Virus record (IMG/VR): IMGVR_UViG_3300000216_000003 | Span: 1 to 64,000 of that record | Reading direction: 5' to 3' (one strand) | DNA: 64,000 bases | Origin: a virus | Shown here: in pieces, positions 1-8,009 of the stretch | How the letters are laid out: each line of letters opens with the position of its first letter | Numbering within the stretch: position 1 is the stretch's first letter | Made by a program: the position numbers and the translations under genes | Notes under the pieces: generated by a model | Seen by the model: only the letters and a program-made list of their open reading frames with translations | Database searches by the model: none | What the model was told of the DNA's origin: nothing

Positions 1-513
1 CTGATCGTACTTTTCTGCCCCATCCTCAAATACTTTAAGCACATCTTCTGGCTTTTGATCATATCCTTTCGTAAAATCTTTCCATGCTTTTAGATACCGT
101 TTCGGAGTTTCTAACAATCCACCACGTTCTACATCTTCTCCGATAAACTGCAATAATCTAGTGGGGATATCTTCAGCACCACCAACTTCTGACGTCTCTT
201 CCCATGGAAATTGAATCCAGACATTCTCAATATCGAGCCCTTTAGTAAAAAGAGCGTAAAATGGTTTATCTGGATATAATTCTTTATATTTTTGTTTTGT
301 CTTACCACTATCCACTAAATCATCTACAATAATATCAGCATCTTCTACATTATCTACAACTATTGCTCCAATCATCTTTGATAACATATATGCAACAGGA
401 ATGCCACCTCTTGGAACTCCATATACACTACGATGATTAAAACTTGTTTTTAGAATGGCTTTTGATAAATCAAGTATTTTAGTTGAAATATCTTTATGTG
501 TTAGTTTAATCAT
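1..513 (-). CDS. folE: phosphoribosyltransferase-GTP cyclohydrolase I fusion (C-terminus outside window)
   Basis: Open minus-strand frame running off the window edge; 171 residues are visible. Residues 1-100 look like a type I phosphoribosyltransferase: GVPRGGIPVA at 32-41 and a PRPP-binding loop DADIIVDDLVDSGKT at 58-72. From about residue 118 the sequence matches the start of GTP cyclohydrolase I (FIGEDVERGGLLETPKR, then KGYDQKPEDVL). FolE makes dihydroneopterin triphosphate, the first step to preQ0; QueD, QueE and QueC are encoded nearby. Start ATG overlaps the upstream TGA (ATGA). The zinc and catalytic residues of FolE lie beyond the edge, so activity cannot be judged. The fusion partner is inferred to use a base plus PRPP, substrate unknown. 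Confidence 0.85.
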   Translation of the reverse strand, partial: MIKLTHKDISTKILDLSKAILKTSFNHRSVYGVPRGGIPVAYMLSKMIGAIVVDNVEDADIIVDDLVDSGKTKQKYKELYPDKPFYALFTKGLDIENVWIQFPWEETSEVGGAEDIPTRLLQFIGEDVERGGLLETPKRYLKAWKDFTKGYDQKPEDVLKVFEDGAEKYDQ

Positions 514-656
514 TGAACATCTCCACACCCAGTACAAACATATACATCTTGATCTTCAGACCATTCCCATTCTGAATCATATCCTCCATCTTCTTGTTCC
601 TCATTATTACATTGACATCCGATGTCTTCGACTTCAAAAGTTGGTTCTTTACTCAT
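510..656 (-). CDS. 48-residue acidic zinc-binding-like protein
   Basis: Short ORF between the fusion gene and the paralog array. The product is rich in Glu and Asp and has two cysteine pairs, CQC near residue 14 and CTGC near residue 41, suggesting one small zinc site. Stop TGA overlaps the next ATG and the start sits just before the upstream stop, so it is translationally coupled. Function unknown; similar tiny acidic Cys-pair proteins are common in large phages. Confidence 0.6.
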   Translation of the reverse strand: MSKEPTFEVEDIGCQCNNEEQEDGGYDSEWEWSEDQDVYVCTGCGDVQ

Positions 657-1106
657 TTATGATTCCTTTAAAATTACTTTATTGATGGCATTTCGCAAAT
701 TAACACTATATAACTTTTCTTTTTCTTCTTCTAAATAATCATTAGATTTCTCTAATTCTGTAATACTTGATTCTAAATGTTTAATAATTTCATGGGATGT
801 TGGAATGCTATCTTTTATTTTATTATATATAAATTTTTCAAGTCGATTCATGACATATCCATCTAAATTACAAGCAGACGGTATATCAGCTTCACTATAC
901 ATATTAAGATGAAGACTGTTGCTCATTCTCCCAATCCTCAGCCCACCCTCATCTACTTTATAACCAACATTATTTACTTCTGATATTGTTATTCTTGTAT
1001 TTTCAATATACTTATTATTTACATCTTGCTCTCTGATATGTTTAAGAATAGAATCCGATAGAGTAGTGAGAGCTTTTTCAGTATTTTTAAAATGATTACT
1101 CTTCAT
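657..1106 (-). CDS. coiled-coil family protein, tandem paralog 4
   Basis: 149 residues, last of four tandem related genes (657-2433). N-terminal helical region with LTTLSDSIL heptads, a middle part with GYKV and beta-rich segments, then a Glu/Lys-rich helix (LEKSNDYLEEEKEKL) leading to LRNAINKVILKES. The tail matches the LxKxILExS ending seen throughout the window; its AAGGAATC codons form the ribosome site for the following small gene. No known domain recognised. Confidence 0.75.
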   Translation of the reverse strand: MKSNHFKNTEKALTTLSDSILKHIREQDVNNKYIENTRITISEVNNVGYKVDEGGLRIGRMSNSLHLNMYSEADIPSACNLDGYVMNRLEKFIYNKIKDSIPTSHEIIKHLESSITELEKSNDYLEEEKEKLYSVNLRNAINKVILKES

Positions 1107-1107
1107 A

Positions 1108-1548
1108 TTAAGAATCCTCTAGAATTACTTTATTAATCGCATTCCGCAAATTACCATCTAATAACTCATCTTTTAAATTTTCAGAATATTCATTATCCTT
1201 TTCTAACTGAGTAATGCTTTCTCTTAGATTCTGAATAATTTCTTGTTGAGTTGGTAAATGATTTTTCATCTTTTTCCAAATGAAGTCTTCAAGGTTATGT
1301 ATTGTTCGCGTACATAACTTTCTATTGGATACTAATAATTTATCAGATTTAAATTTAATAGTTAAAGTATCATTAAAACTATCAATACTTACTTTATTTA
1401 CATTATACCCAAGATTTGTTATTTCTTTTATACAATCTTGAGTTAATAATATATTCTCATTATTTTTATCTTGACTTTTAATATGATTAGAAAGTTCTTT
1501 TCTTAATTTATCAATAGAATTTTGCATATTTTTAAGAACTTGACTCAT
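1108..1548 (-). CDS. coiled-coil family protein, tandem paralog 3
   Basis: 146 residues, clearly related to its downstream neighbour: shares GYNV in the middle, ESITQLEKDNEYSENLKDELL and the ending LRNAINKVILEDS. N-terminal LRKELSNHIKSQDKNNENI suggests an alpha-helical start. The final codons give AGAGGATTC eight to ten bases before the next ATG. Function unknown; recent duplication is the simplest reading. Confidence 0.75.
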   Translation of the reverse strand: MSQVLKNMQNSIDKLRKELSNHIKSQDKNNENILLTQDCIKEITNLGYNVNKVSIDSFNDTLTIKFKSDKLLVSNRKLCTRTIHNLEDFIWKKMKNHLPTQQEIIQNLRESITQLEKDNEYSENLKDELLDGNLRNAINKVILEDS

Positions 1549-1549
1549 A

Positions 1550-1987
1550 TTAAGAATCCTCTAGAATTGCTCTACTTATTGCAGATTGTAGATTAGTATT
1601 AAGTAATTCTTTTTCCTGTTCTATATCTTGCTCAACAACTTTCTCCATACTTTTAATCTTCCTCTTCATACTCTTTAATACTTCATCTTTATCTGGAACC
1701 ATTGTTTTAATTAACTCTTCCATCATACCACTCACCCAATAATGAGTTTCGTTATCACCTACATCGATTTCAGGTATTTGAATTCGAAGACGAATATCAT
1801 ACCAACAATTTTTAGTTGTTCGATCTTCCCACATATGATATTCAAACCCTTCATCTTTTAATTCTTTCATAAAAGATTTTAATAACTCTATACCTTTAAT
1901 ATGCCGCTCACAATCAGTTACCAAATAAGATAATTCTTTTTTTAATTTATCTAATGCCTGGCCTGTATTTTTGAGTTTTTGATTCAT
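1550..1987 (-). CDS. coiled-coil family protein, tandem paralog 2
   Basis: 145 residues; same architecture as neighbours (LKNTGQALDKLKKELS at the N-terminus, GFEY in the middle, charged helix MKRKIKSMEKVVEQDIEQEKELL, tail LQSAISRAILEDS). Central part is Trp/His-rich (WEDRTTKNCWYD) and more diverged than that of paralogs 3 and 4. Start ATG overlaps the upstream TGA. Function unknown. Confidence 0.75.
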   Translation of the reverse strand: MNQKLKNTGQALDKLKKELSYLVTDCERHIKGIELLKSFMKELKDEGFEYHMWEDRTTKNCWYDIRLRIQIPEIDVGDNETHYWVSGMMEELIKTMVPDKDEVLKSMKRKIKSMEKVVEQDIEQEKELLNTNLQSAISRAILEDS

Positions 1988-2433
1988 GATTCCTCTAGAA
2001 TATTCCTAGTGATAATACTCTGTAGACTTGACGCTAGAGTTGCTTTTTCTTCTTCCACCTTAGTTGCGATATTATCTTCTATCTCTTCTATTTTCGCATC
2101 TAATAATTTTTTCAACTCTTCTGGATCTGGAGATGCCAGTTTTATTAGTTCTTCGCATATATTTTTAAATGAATCCTCTTCCCTCTTCGTATCGAATCTA
2201 TGTCCCTCAATCTCAATAGGAATTATTAAAGCTATAGACTGCCCAGTAATTTTATTATCACCATCTGTATGATTAAAACGCATAATCTCCACACCAGCTT
2301 TCTCTACTCGTTTAGATACTTTTTTTAAAGGTTTAATAATTTTTAATAACCTTTCATATCCTTTAATATTATCAACTAGTTCTTCTCTTAATAATTTTAA
2401 GGAGTTCTCAATATTCTCAATTTTTCTACTCAT
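1984..2433 (-). CDS. coiled-coil family protein, tandem paralog 1
   Basis: 149 residues, first and most diverged of the four. N-terminal helix ENSLKLLREELV, middle with GVEIMRF and IALIIPIEIEG strands, C-terminal helix ending LQSIITRNILEES. ATG overlaps the QueE stop (ATGA), so it is translated with the preQ0 gene, although nothing in its sequence suggests a role in that pathway. Confidence 0.75.
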   Translation of the reverse strand: MSRKIENIENSLKLLREELVDNIKGYERLLKIIKPLKKVSKRVEKAGVEIMRFNHTDGDNKITGQSIALIIPIEIEGHRFDTKREEDSFKNICEELIKLASPDPEELKKLLDAKIEEIEDNIATKVEEEKATLASSLQSIITRNILEES

Positions 2434-3137
2434 GGCACTCCGGCAATTTTGTGTATTTGTACGGATAATCGGTAACAGTGTTTTAGTGCTAATTTTGTAG
2501 CATGTGCTAAATTGGCTTTATTCTTTTCTTCATCTTGTTCATCCATTGGTTGAACATAAATAACAGGAAATGAGCCTTCAGGTCTTGCAAGTAAAATTTC
2601 ATTACCCGTTAAGGCACTGACATTTGGCAATCCATCAATTTCTCGGGTTTCCCCTTCTTTAACAATATATTTATAATGACTAATGTTTTTAACTAGACTC
2701 TTATTAATCTTTCCTGTCTTAGGACTGCAACAAATTCTAAGGTTTTTATGATTTGCAATATCATTCATTTCCTGAAACCATAGGGTTCCATTTGTTTCAA
2801 TAATAACTTCAAAATTATCTGCTAGTAGTTTACGTACTAGTTGAGGTAGCCCAGCCTGAACAAAAGGTTCTCCTCCACTAATACTAATTAATCGACAGTC
2901 TTTATGTCGAGTTTCTTCAACACGCTTTAAAATATTAGCAATAGACATTGCTCTAATATTTGTACTGAAATCTGTATCGCAAAATGTACATGTTAAATTA
3001 CAATCTGCAAAACGAATAAAAGTGATTGGCTCACCACTAGCGAATGCTTCACCTTCTAGTGAAAAGAAAATTTCTTTAATACGAATACTACCATTGAATA
3101 ACTGTTCTTGATTAACTACTTGATTCTTGCCAAACAT
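2430..3137 (-). CDS. queE: 7-carboxy-7-deazaguanine synthase QueE
   Basis: 235-residue radical SAM enzyme of the QueE type, converting 6-carboxytetrahydropterin to 7-carboxy-7-deazaguanine in the preQ0 pathway. Cluster-binding cysteines C46, C50, C53 (CNLTCTFCDT), the family lead-in EGEAFASGEPITFIRF at 29-43 and the SAM-binding GGEP at 88-91 are intact. First gene after two upstream promoter motifs and head of the operon that ends in the FolE fusion. Length fits phage and bacterial QueE. Confidence 0.93.
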   Translation of the reverse strand: MFGKNQVVNQEQLFNGSIRIKEIFFSLEGEAFASGEPITFIRFADCNLTCTFCDTDFSTNIRAMSIANILKRVEETRHKDCRLISISGGEPFVQAGLPQLVRKLLADNFEVIIETNGTLWFQEMNDIANHKNLRICCSPKTGKINKSLVKNISHYKYIVKEGETREIDGLPNVSALTGNEILLARPEGSFPVIYVQPMDEQDEEKNKANLAHATKLALKHCYRLSVQIHKIAGVP

Positions 3138-3167
3138 TTAGATTACTCTCCTGTATGATGTCTTTTA

Positions 3168-3201
3168 CCATTATATCTATATAACAGTATTAAAAACGTG
3201 G
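3168..3201 (-). promoter_or_regulatory. phage promoter upstream of queE
   Basis: On the minus strand, CCACGTTTTTAATAC then TATAGATATAATGG, with the G of GTTTTTA 16 bp before TATAGA. One of about twenty copies in the window; this one carries the longer CCACGTTTT upstream element. Confidence 0.75.
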
Positions 3202-3230
3202 AATTTTTAAAATAAAAAATCAATTTCAAT

Positions 3231-3265
3231 ATATTATATCTATATATTAATGGTTCTAAAATAAG
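3231..3265 (-). promoter_or_regulatory. second core promoter motif upstream of queE
   Basis: Minus-strand TATATAGATATAATATATTG. The core is perfect but the -35-like element (TTTTAGA) is weak. It lies about 60 bp upstream of the first motif, giving a tandem arrangement. Confidence 0.5.
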
Positions 3266-3302
3266 TCTCAGATTAAAGAATTAATCTAAATTATATCTTT
3301 TT

Positions 3303-3332
3303 AGAAATAAAATACTGGGTTTTACCCCAGTA
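3303..3332 (-). terminator. terminator after the 9.4-3.3 kb operon
   Basis: Stem TACTGGG/CCCAGTA with a 6-base loop followed on the minus strand by TTTTATTTC. It lies just past the stop of the 3339 gene. Confidence 0.75.
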
Positions 3333-3338
3333 CTAAGT

Positions 3339-3707
3339 TTATGTCGCTTCTAATACCCGTTTGATTGTTATTTTCTTTAATTCTCTATCTAGTTTTTTGA
3401 TTATTTTGATCCTATGTTTATATGAACCCTGCCAATCAGACCAATAGTTAGGTAATGTATTATATACTAAGTCTTTTAGACTAGCACCAGCCATACTTGA
3501 TCCTGCAAACATCTTAGTTTTACGATAATAAGTATGTGCATTAGTTACTCGTTCATCACCATAAACTGTAATAAATCTATTATAGATAGGTATCCATATT
3601 TTGTTTTCACTGCGGATACCATACTCATCTGGTGACATACTAACTATTTTTAATAATGAATTATATATACTATCTAAATTTTCTTCAATTTCTTTATAAT
3701 AGTTCAT
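3339..3707 (-). CDS. hypothetical protein, operon-terminal
   Basis: 122 residues, basic, with LKKITIKRVLEAT at the end, a degenerate form of the ILExS tail. Contains an aromatic-rich middle (YNTLPNYWSDWQGSY) and an N-terminal helix. As the last gene before the terminator it has no downstream gene to couple to, and its tail has drifted. No domain recognised. Confidence 0.72.
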   Translation of the reverse strand: MNYYKEIEENLDSIYNSLLKIVSMSPDEYGIRSENKIWIPIYNRFITVYGDERVTNAHTYYRKTKMFAGSSMAGASLKDLVYNTLPNYWSDWQGSYKHRIKIIKKLDRELKKITIKRVLEAT

Positions 3708-4093
3708 TAAGATTGTTCCAACATTAATCTATATAGTTGTTTTTCAATAGAACTTAATATTTTTAATTGTTTAGGTCGACTAAATCGTCCAATATAGTCT
3801 TTTGTTTTACTACTGAGTCTAGCAATATTATTCTCATCATTAATTGAGTAAATTCCACTAAATCTTTTAGGTGTCTCGATAGAATGGTCAAACATATGTT
3901 CAATATAATTATTACTACTATAAATTTGAAACATCTTATCACGTTTCACAATTATTTCAATCAGAGTACCGAATACAGTTAAACCATAACCACCTCCCAT
4001 TGCTCGATGATTGCTTACAGGTAGTGCATAAAGTATGTCACGAATATCCTGATATTTTTTATTGATTTTTCGTTTGATCTCTTTATTAGTCAT
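3707..4093 (-). CDS. hypothetical protein with ILExS-type tail
   Basis: 128 residues, N-terminal basic helix (KEIKRKINKKYQDIRDILY), Gly-rich stretch MGGGYGLTVFG near residue 32, and tail KQLYRLMLEQS. The tail codons TTGGAACAATC form the ribosome site for the TAATG-overlapping next gene. Unknown function; likely distantly related to its two neighbours by layout. Confidence 0.72.
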   Translation of the reverse strand: MTNKEIKRKINKKYQDIRDILYALPVSNHRAMGGGYGLTVFGTLIEIIVKRDKMFQIYSSNNYIEHMFDHSIETPKRFSGIYSINDENNIARLSSKTKDYIGRFSRPKQLKILSSIEKQLYRLMLEQS

Positions 4094-4452
4094 GACATAC
4101 TAAGCCTATCTTTTAATATATCATTCTTAATTTTTCTCAAAATATATTTAGTCTGAACACGTTTCTTAGTCTGAACTCGAAACATATGAAGAGCTCCTTC
4201 AATAGTATTGGTCACATTTTTATATAGTGGAAGTATTTTGAATTTTGGAGGCATTGGTTTATATGGTTCAAATCTAATAGCGGTTATTTTACCAAATGCA
4301 ATCTGAGCTCCAACACTGAACTTATCAAACTCGACAATAGTCGCGAAGAATCCATCGACGTCGAATAAGTCAGTGTGAGCTTCCATATACTTTAGGATTA
4401 AATTATCCACATCAGCATACATAGATTGCAGTTCTTTTTCTCTCTTAGTCAT
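4090..4452 (-). CDS. hypothetical protein
   Basis: 120 residues, helical N-terminus, central beta-rich segment (FFATIVEFDKFSVGAQIAFGKITAIRFEPY) and a basic C-terminus ending NDILKDRLSMS, a weak version of the common tail. Overlaps both neighbours by ATGA or TAATG. No family recognised. Confidence 0.72.
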   Translation of the reverse strand: MTKREKELQSMYADVDNLILKYMEAHTDLFDVDGFFATIVEFDKFSVGAQIAFGKITAIRFEPYKPMPPKFKILPLYKNVTNTIEGALHMFRVQTKKRVQTKYILRKIKNDILKDRLSMS

Positions 4453-4751
4453 TAGTACTCCTTTAAAATATGATATAATAGTTTATCTTTAAATTTCTTC
4501 ATATCGAATATTAATCTATATTCTTTTAATAATAGTTTTAGTTCTTTCTCATTATTGAATGGTCGATTAGCATAATATAATGGCTTATATCCACCTTCTC
4601 TTAATCTCCATTGATTCTCCATACGGTCAACAAACCAAGGCGAATCATAATTATGATAATTCCACATCTCCCCACTCTTAATAGATACTTGAAAATATCT
4701 AGTTGGATGGTGACATCTTTTATTAAGTAAATCTATTATCTTTATGCCCAT
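4452..4751 (-). CDS. hypothetical protein of a local small-paralog array
   Basis: About 99 residues from ATG 4751; an in-frame TTG at 4772 would add seven residues but is less likely. Shares with the next three genes a pattern of Trp/Tyr-rich N-terminal half, F.NE.E...LLKEY.L.FD.KKFK and a short helical tail (LLYHILKEY). Unknown function. Confidence 0.7.
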   Translation of the reverse strand: MGIKIIDLLNKRCHHPTRYFQVSIKSGEMWNYHNYDSPWFVDRMENQWRLREGGYKPLYYANRPFNNEKELKLLLKEYRLIFDMKKFKDKLLYHILKEY

Positions 4752-5002
4752 TCTAATAACCGTCTCCGACAATCATTTTTAAATTTCTTAATATCAAAGT
4801 CAATATTATATGTTTTCATATATTCCATAAATCGTTCTTCATTTGCAAATGCCATATGTGTATAATTTTTATTAATATTTCTAAGGTACCACATCGATCC
4901 CCTATAAACATACCATTCGTTATTTAGTTTAATACCAGACCATTGAGGGTAATTCTCCAGAGCATCCGTCAACTTGTTTATTATTTTTATAAAGTCAGAC
5001 AT
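4742..5002 (-). CDS. hypothetical protein of a local small-paralog array
   Basis: 86 residues. NEWYVYRGSMWYL in the middle, then FANEERFMEYMKTYNIDFDIKKFKNDCRRRLLEWA. The last part aligns by eye with the 4452, 5002 and 5277 products, pointing to tandem duplication. Overlaps the downstream start. Confidence 0.72.
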   Translation of the reverse strand: MSDFIKIINKLTDALENYPQWSGIKLNNEWYVYRGSMWYLRNINKNYTHMAFANEERFMEYMKTYNIDFDIKKFKNDCRRRLLEWA

Positions 5003-5277
5003 TAGGATTTCTCCAGTATTTGCCGGGTTATTTGGTTTTTAATATTGCTTTTGATTTCAGAAAGAGACATGGTTATATCTTTCTTTTTTAATAATTCAGT
5101 AATTTGTCTGTCATTTGAAAACGAAGAACCACATCGAGCATAATCTCCAAGATGGTAATAATATACCGCAGAACCTGGTACTTTTGCTCTACATCTAAAA
5201 ACTATATCTTTATTAATAGTAATAAATGAATCCTCTAACATATCTACATATTCATCTAATACTTTAACTATATCCAT
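5002..5277 (-). CDS. hypothetical protein of a local small-paralog array
   Basis: 91 residues; N-terminal acidic helix, Tyr-rich YYYHLGDYARC, then SNDRQITELLKKKDITMSLSEIKSNIKNQITRQILEKS. It has the fullest ILExS tail of this array. Start and stop overlap neighbours by single bases. Confidence 0.72.
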   Translation of the reverse strand: MDIVKVLDEYVDMLEDSFITINKDIVFRCRAKVPGSAVYYYHLGDYARCGSSFSNDRQITELLKKKDITMSLSEIKSNIKNQITRQILEKS

Positions 5278-5543
5278 TATACCCCCTTTAATATTAATTT
5301 AAGACACTTCTCTTTAAGTATTTGAATATCTATATATATATTTAGCTTAATTATTATACTTTTAAATTCCTCTTCAGTTTGAAAATCAGTATCTAGTCCA
5401 TTCCATAATGTATGGGTACTTAAATTCCAATATTGATTATATATACTTTCATTAATATATACATTTTTACATATTTTAATTGATGAAAAAGACCCATTAT
5501 AAGTAGTAAAGTATTTCTTAAGTATTTCTTCTAAGTTCTCCAT
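5277..5543 (-). CDS. hypothetical protein of a local small-paralog array
   Basis: 88 residues, overlapping the end of the amidotransferase gene by 26 bp. The ATG at 5543 follows AAAGG at good spacing. Pattern TEEEFKSIIIKLNIYIDIQILKEKCLKLILKGV matches the array. Unknown function. Confidence 0.72.
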   Translation of the reverse strand: MENLEEILKKYFTTYNGSFSSIKICKNVYINESIYNQYWNLSTHTLWNGLDTDFQTEEEFKSIIIKLNIYIDIQILKEKCLKLILKGV

Positions 5544-6198
5544 TTAAGACACCTTTCTCATCATCAGTAAAGAAATATGGAGTGTTTTGGTTCAAGAATG
5601 GTTTTCGCCGTTCAAAACATTTATCTTTAAAGTTGCTGTTATATACATAATTCATAGGTAACATCTTAGACCCTTCAAATTCAACAGAAGAAATATCTAA
5701 GTTATCACCAATATATAATGGACTAGTTTGATTTCTAAATATTTTAAATGATTTATACTCTTCAATCAAAACACAAGCAAAGGCACCATCCAATTCCTTT
5801 AGGGTAGGGATAATCCCGGACCGGCTAATACTATGTAATAATAACTTTGTATCCCACTGTATATTTGTAGAGTATTTGGTATTTAATCTTTGTATTTCTT
5901 TATTTTTCAAAATTCCATTATGCCATAATAAATATTTCTTGATAGTAGCTGGATGAATTCTAGACTGGTCATGGATCAGACCCCCAGTAGGGGCCTGAAT
6001 ATGAGCCAACATATACTTTCCATCTCGCACATGTCTCAATAGATCTTTATCAAATTTACCAAATTTCTGTAAAGGATTACATTCTAATGTATCTGGATCA
6101 ATAGTCGTAAGACTATGACTGAATTGTCCTCTAGATGCATTTAAATCTAATAACTCTGATAGTTTCTCTTTTGAGAATGATCCGATTATTCCACACAT
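5518..6198 (-). CDS. class II glutamine amidotransferase (Ntn hydrolase)
   Basis: 226 residues starting MCGIIGSF, so Cys2 becomes the N-terminal nucleophile after Met removal, as in all class II glutaminases. An upstream ATG in frame lies inside the SSB gene and would bury the nucleophile, so start 6198 is chosen. LLWHNGIL and DGAFACVLIEE match the family core (HNG, DGafa). No synthetase domain is attached, so ammonia must go to a partner. In some phages a glutaminase works with QueC to amidate preQ0; with QueC in the next operon this is the favoured role, by inference. An asparagine-synthase-like role is the alternative. Confidence 0.85.
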   Translation of the reverse strand: MCGIIGSFSKEKLSELLDLNASRGQFSHSLTTIDPDTLECNPLQKFGKFDKDLLRHVRDGKYMLAHIQAPTGGLIHDQSRIHPATIKKYLLWHNGILKNKEIQRLNTKYSTNIQWDTKLLLHSISRSGIIPTLKELDGAFACVLIEEYKSFKIFRNQTSPLYIGDNLDISSVEFEGSKMLPMNYVYNSNFKDKCFERRKPFLNQNTPYFFTDDEKGVLNGELRRNT

Positions 6199-6199
6199 T

Positions 6200-6547
6200 T
6201 TAGAATGGGATGTCGTCATTAAAGCCTGGAATTGTACCGCCACCCTGAGGTGCTTGTTGCTGTTGTTGAGGTTGCTGTTGTTGGAATCCACCTCCACCAC
6301 CTTGCTGTTGGAATCCACCTCCACCACCTTGTCGCTGGAACCCACCTCCACCTTGATGACCACCTTCAGATGGTGGATAAGCATTAAGCCAACCATTCCA
6401 ATCGCCAACAGGAACAGAATTCATCTTAACACTTACTTTAGGAGAACCGTCTTGGTTTTGATCAAGAAGTACGATACCAACTGTAGTGTAATACTTTTTA
6501 CCATTTTCTTCACGAGTATGCTTTAGTTGTAGAGTTTGTTTAGCCAT
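6200..6547 (-). CDS. single-stranded DNA-binding-like protein with Gly/Gln linker
   Basis: 115 residues. A compact N-terminal domain of about 60 residues (KKYYTTVGIVLLDQ, KVSVKMNSVPVGDWNGWL) is followed by a linker with three GGGGGFQ-type repeats and a poly-Gln run, ending IPGFNDDIPF, the acidic tip used by bacterial SSBs to recruit partners. The N-terminal part is shorter than a normal SSB OB fold, so this may be a reduced ssDNA-binding protein. Encoded just before the amidotransferase. Confidence 0.72.
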   Translation of the reverse strand: MAKQTLQLKHTREENGKKYYTTVGIVLLDQNQDGSPKVSVKMNSVPVGDWNGWLNAYPPSEGGHQGGGGFQRQGGGGGFQQQGGGGGFQQQQPQQQQQAPQGGGTIPGFNDDIPF

Positions 6548-6568
6548 GTTATTTTCGATCCTTTTAAA

Positions 6569-7273
6569 TTATTGAAGTTCTAAGTAAAGTCTTTCAAGAG
6601 TATGTTTCAGTTCTTTTTTCCGTCCAAGTGCTTCAGCAACGCCTAACATAAATTTCACATTCTTAGAGTTGCTAATACTTACTTTAGTAGTATATTCAAA
6701 GAATTCTAAATTCAATGAACCTCTACCTCGTCCAGCATCTATTTTATATTTGATATTTTCATCTTTCATAATAAAATGGGTATTGGTAGTCCAGTGACCT
6801 TTTCTAGACTGCATATTTTTTAATTTCCTTAAAATATCAGAAATAGGTTCAGCATCTTTTAGATTTATTCTTTTCATACATGATATGACATTATATTTAG
6901 TGCACCAATTAATCATCCTCTTAATACCTTCAGAATCTAACAATTCATCTTTACTCATTGTAATTTCAAGTATTTTGAGTATTGATAATTCCGTAGTATT
7001 TAAAGAATCATAATAATTGATACACCCTTGAGAATACATTCTTACATTAATATTTTTATATATTATAGATTTTCCTCTAGTTGTCCCAATCATTTCATAT
7101 GGAATATCATATTGTTTACATATTCGTGTAAATGCTTTGACTGCTTGCGGATTTACTGCTCTTGTTTTTTTATCTTGAAATATGAGAGTTGCAGATAACC
7201 CAATATCACCAAAGACTGGAGTAACATCATTATTTTCACATAATTGTAAAAATCTAATATCACCATCACTCAT
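6569..7273 (-). CDS. hypothetical protein
   Basis: 234 residues, mixed alpha/beta, no recognised domain. Notable segments: ARGRGSLNLEFFEYTTKVSIS near 180-200 and a Lys/Arg-rich C-terminus (EALGRKKELKHTLERLYLELQ). It lacks the common C-terminal tail and lies between the Zn-ribbon gene set and ssb. Could bind nucleic acid, but only the charge suggests it. Confidence 0.72.
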   Translation of the reverse strand: MSDGDIRFLQLCENNDVTPVFGDIGLSATLIFQDKKTRAVNPQAVKAFTRICKQYDIPYEMIGTTRGKSIIYKNINVRMYSQGCINYYDSLNTTELSILKILEITMSKDELLDSEGIKRMINWCTKYNVISCMKRINLKDAEPISDILRKLKNMQSRKGHWTTNTHFIMKDENIKYKIDAGRGRGSLNLEFFEYTTKVSISNSKNVKFMLGVAEALGRKKELKHTLERLYLELQ

Positions 7274-7674
7274 AACCTCCTCATCTTTTCTTTCATTAAT
7301 AGATGTAAAAGATTAAACCCTTTACTATTTAGAAATCGATCCTGTATGTAGAATCTGTAACCATATCCAACAGAGGCAAGTATAACAGGACAATCTAATC
7401 CTTCGGCCTTGATTTTAGCTGGTTCTTGGTAATATCTTAAATCATAGGCATGCTTAGACGATATTACACACTTCTTGTCGAATAGTTCAATACACTCACA
7501 CGCTTCTGAATCAATATGAAGTAGTCCAAATGGAGCATACCCACGATCACCAGTTTTAATCATTACATCATTATTATATATGTATATCCAATTAATAACA
7601 TCTAAACAATCTTTAATATATTTTCGGTATTTTTTAACGAATAATAGTGTACATAGATATCTTAAATATCTCAT
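7270..7674 (-). CDS. hypothetical protein
   Basis: 134 residues with a very basic, hydrophobic start (RYLRYLCTLLFVKKYRKYIKDC) that may associate with membrane or nucleic acid, then a beta-rich core. Ends KEKMRRL without the common tail. ATGA overlap with the next gene. Unknown. Confidence 0.68.
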   Translation of the reverse strand: MRYLRYLCTLLFVKKYRKYIKDCLDVINWIYIYNNDVMIKTGDRGYAPFGLLHIDSEACECIELFDKKCVISSKHAYDLRYYQEPAKIKAEGLDCPVILASVGYGYRFYIQDRFLNSKGFNLLHLLMKEKMRRL

Positions 7675-8009
7675 GTATTATCCAATATTGCTTTAGTAAT
7701 TCCATTTATAAACTCTGACATTTGTTCTTTCGTAAACATTGTATGTGTACTTTCTTCATTAGCAATCTTATATAGATTACGCTTACTAATATCATCATAC
7801 TCAAAACTCAGAGTAACCGGACACCCATAATCATCTCCCATAATCAGCATATCCATAATATATACTGGTTCTTCGCCATCCAATTCAGTATCACATTCTT
7901 GGCAATATCCAAGATCATCAAAAGTAACACTATTTGTATTATTGATGTCATCTGTTTCCCAACCACACTTCGGGCATTTTAAATAATTATTGGACAAAGT
8001 CGCCTCCAT
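7671..8009 (-). CDS. zinc-ribbon small protein with ILExS-type tail
   Basis: 112 residues. CPKCGWETDD near the start pairs with CQECD 24 residues later to form a zinc ribbon; the rest is beta-rich and ends INGITKAILDNT. ATG 8009 is used here; a TTG at 7997, just after GGAGG, is an alternative start that would begin right before the ribbon. Likely a small nucleic-acid or protein adaptor. Confidence 0.72.
   Translation of the reverse strand: MEATLSNNYLKCPKCGWETDDINNTNSVTFDDLGYCQECDTELDGEEPVYIMDMLIMGDDYGCPVTLSFEYDDISKRNLYKIANEESTHTMFTKEQMSEFINGITKAILDNT

Noticed and set aside
6196-6408. Longer start for the amidotransferase
   Set aside because: It would overlap the SSB-like gene and bury the Cys nucleophile, which must be exposed at the N-terminus.
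6254-6526. Plus-strand open frame with Leu/Thr-rich repeats opposite the SSB-like gene
   Set aside because: It is the complement of the Gly/Gln repeat codons of the SSB-like gene; not an independent gene.
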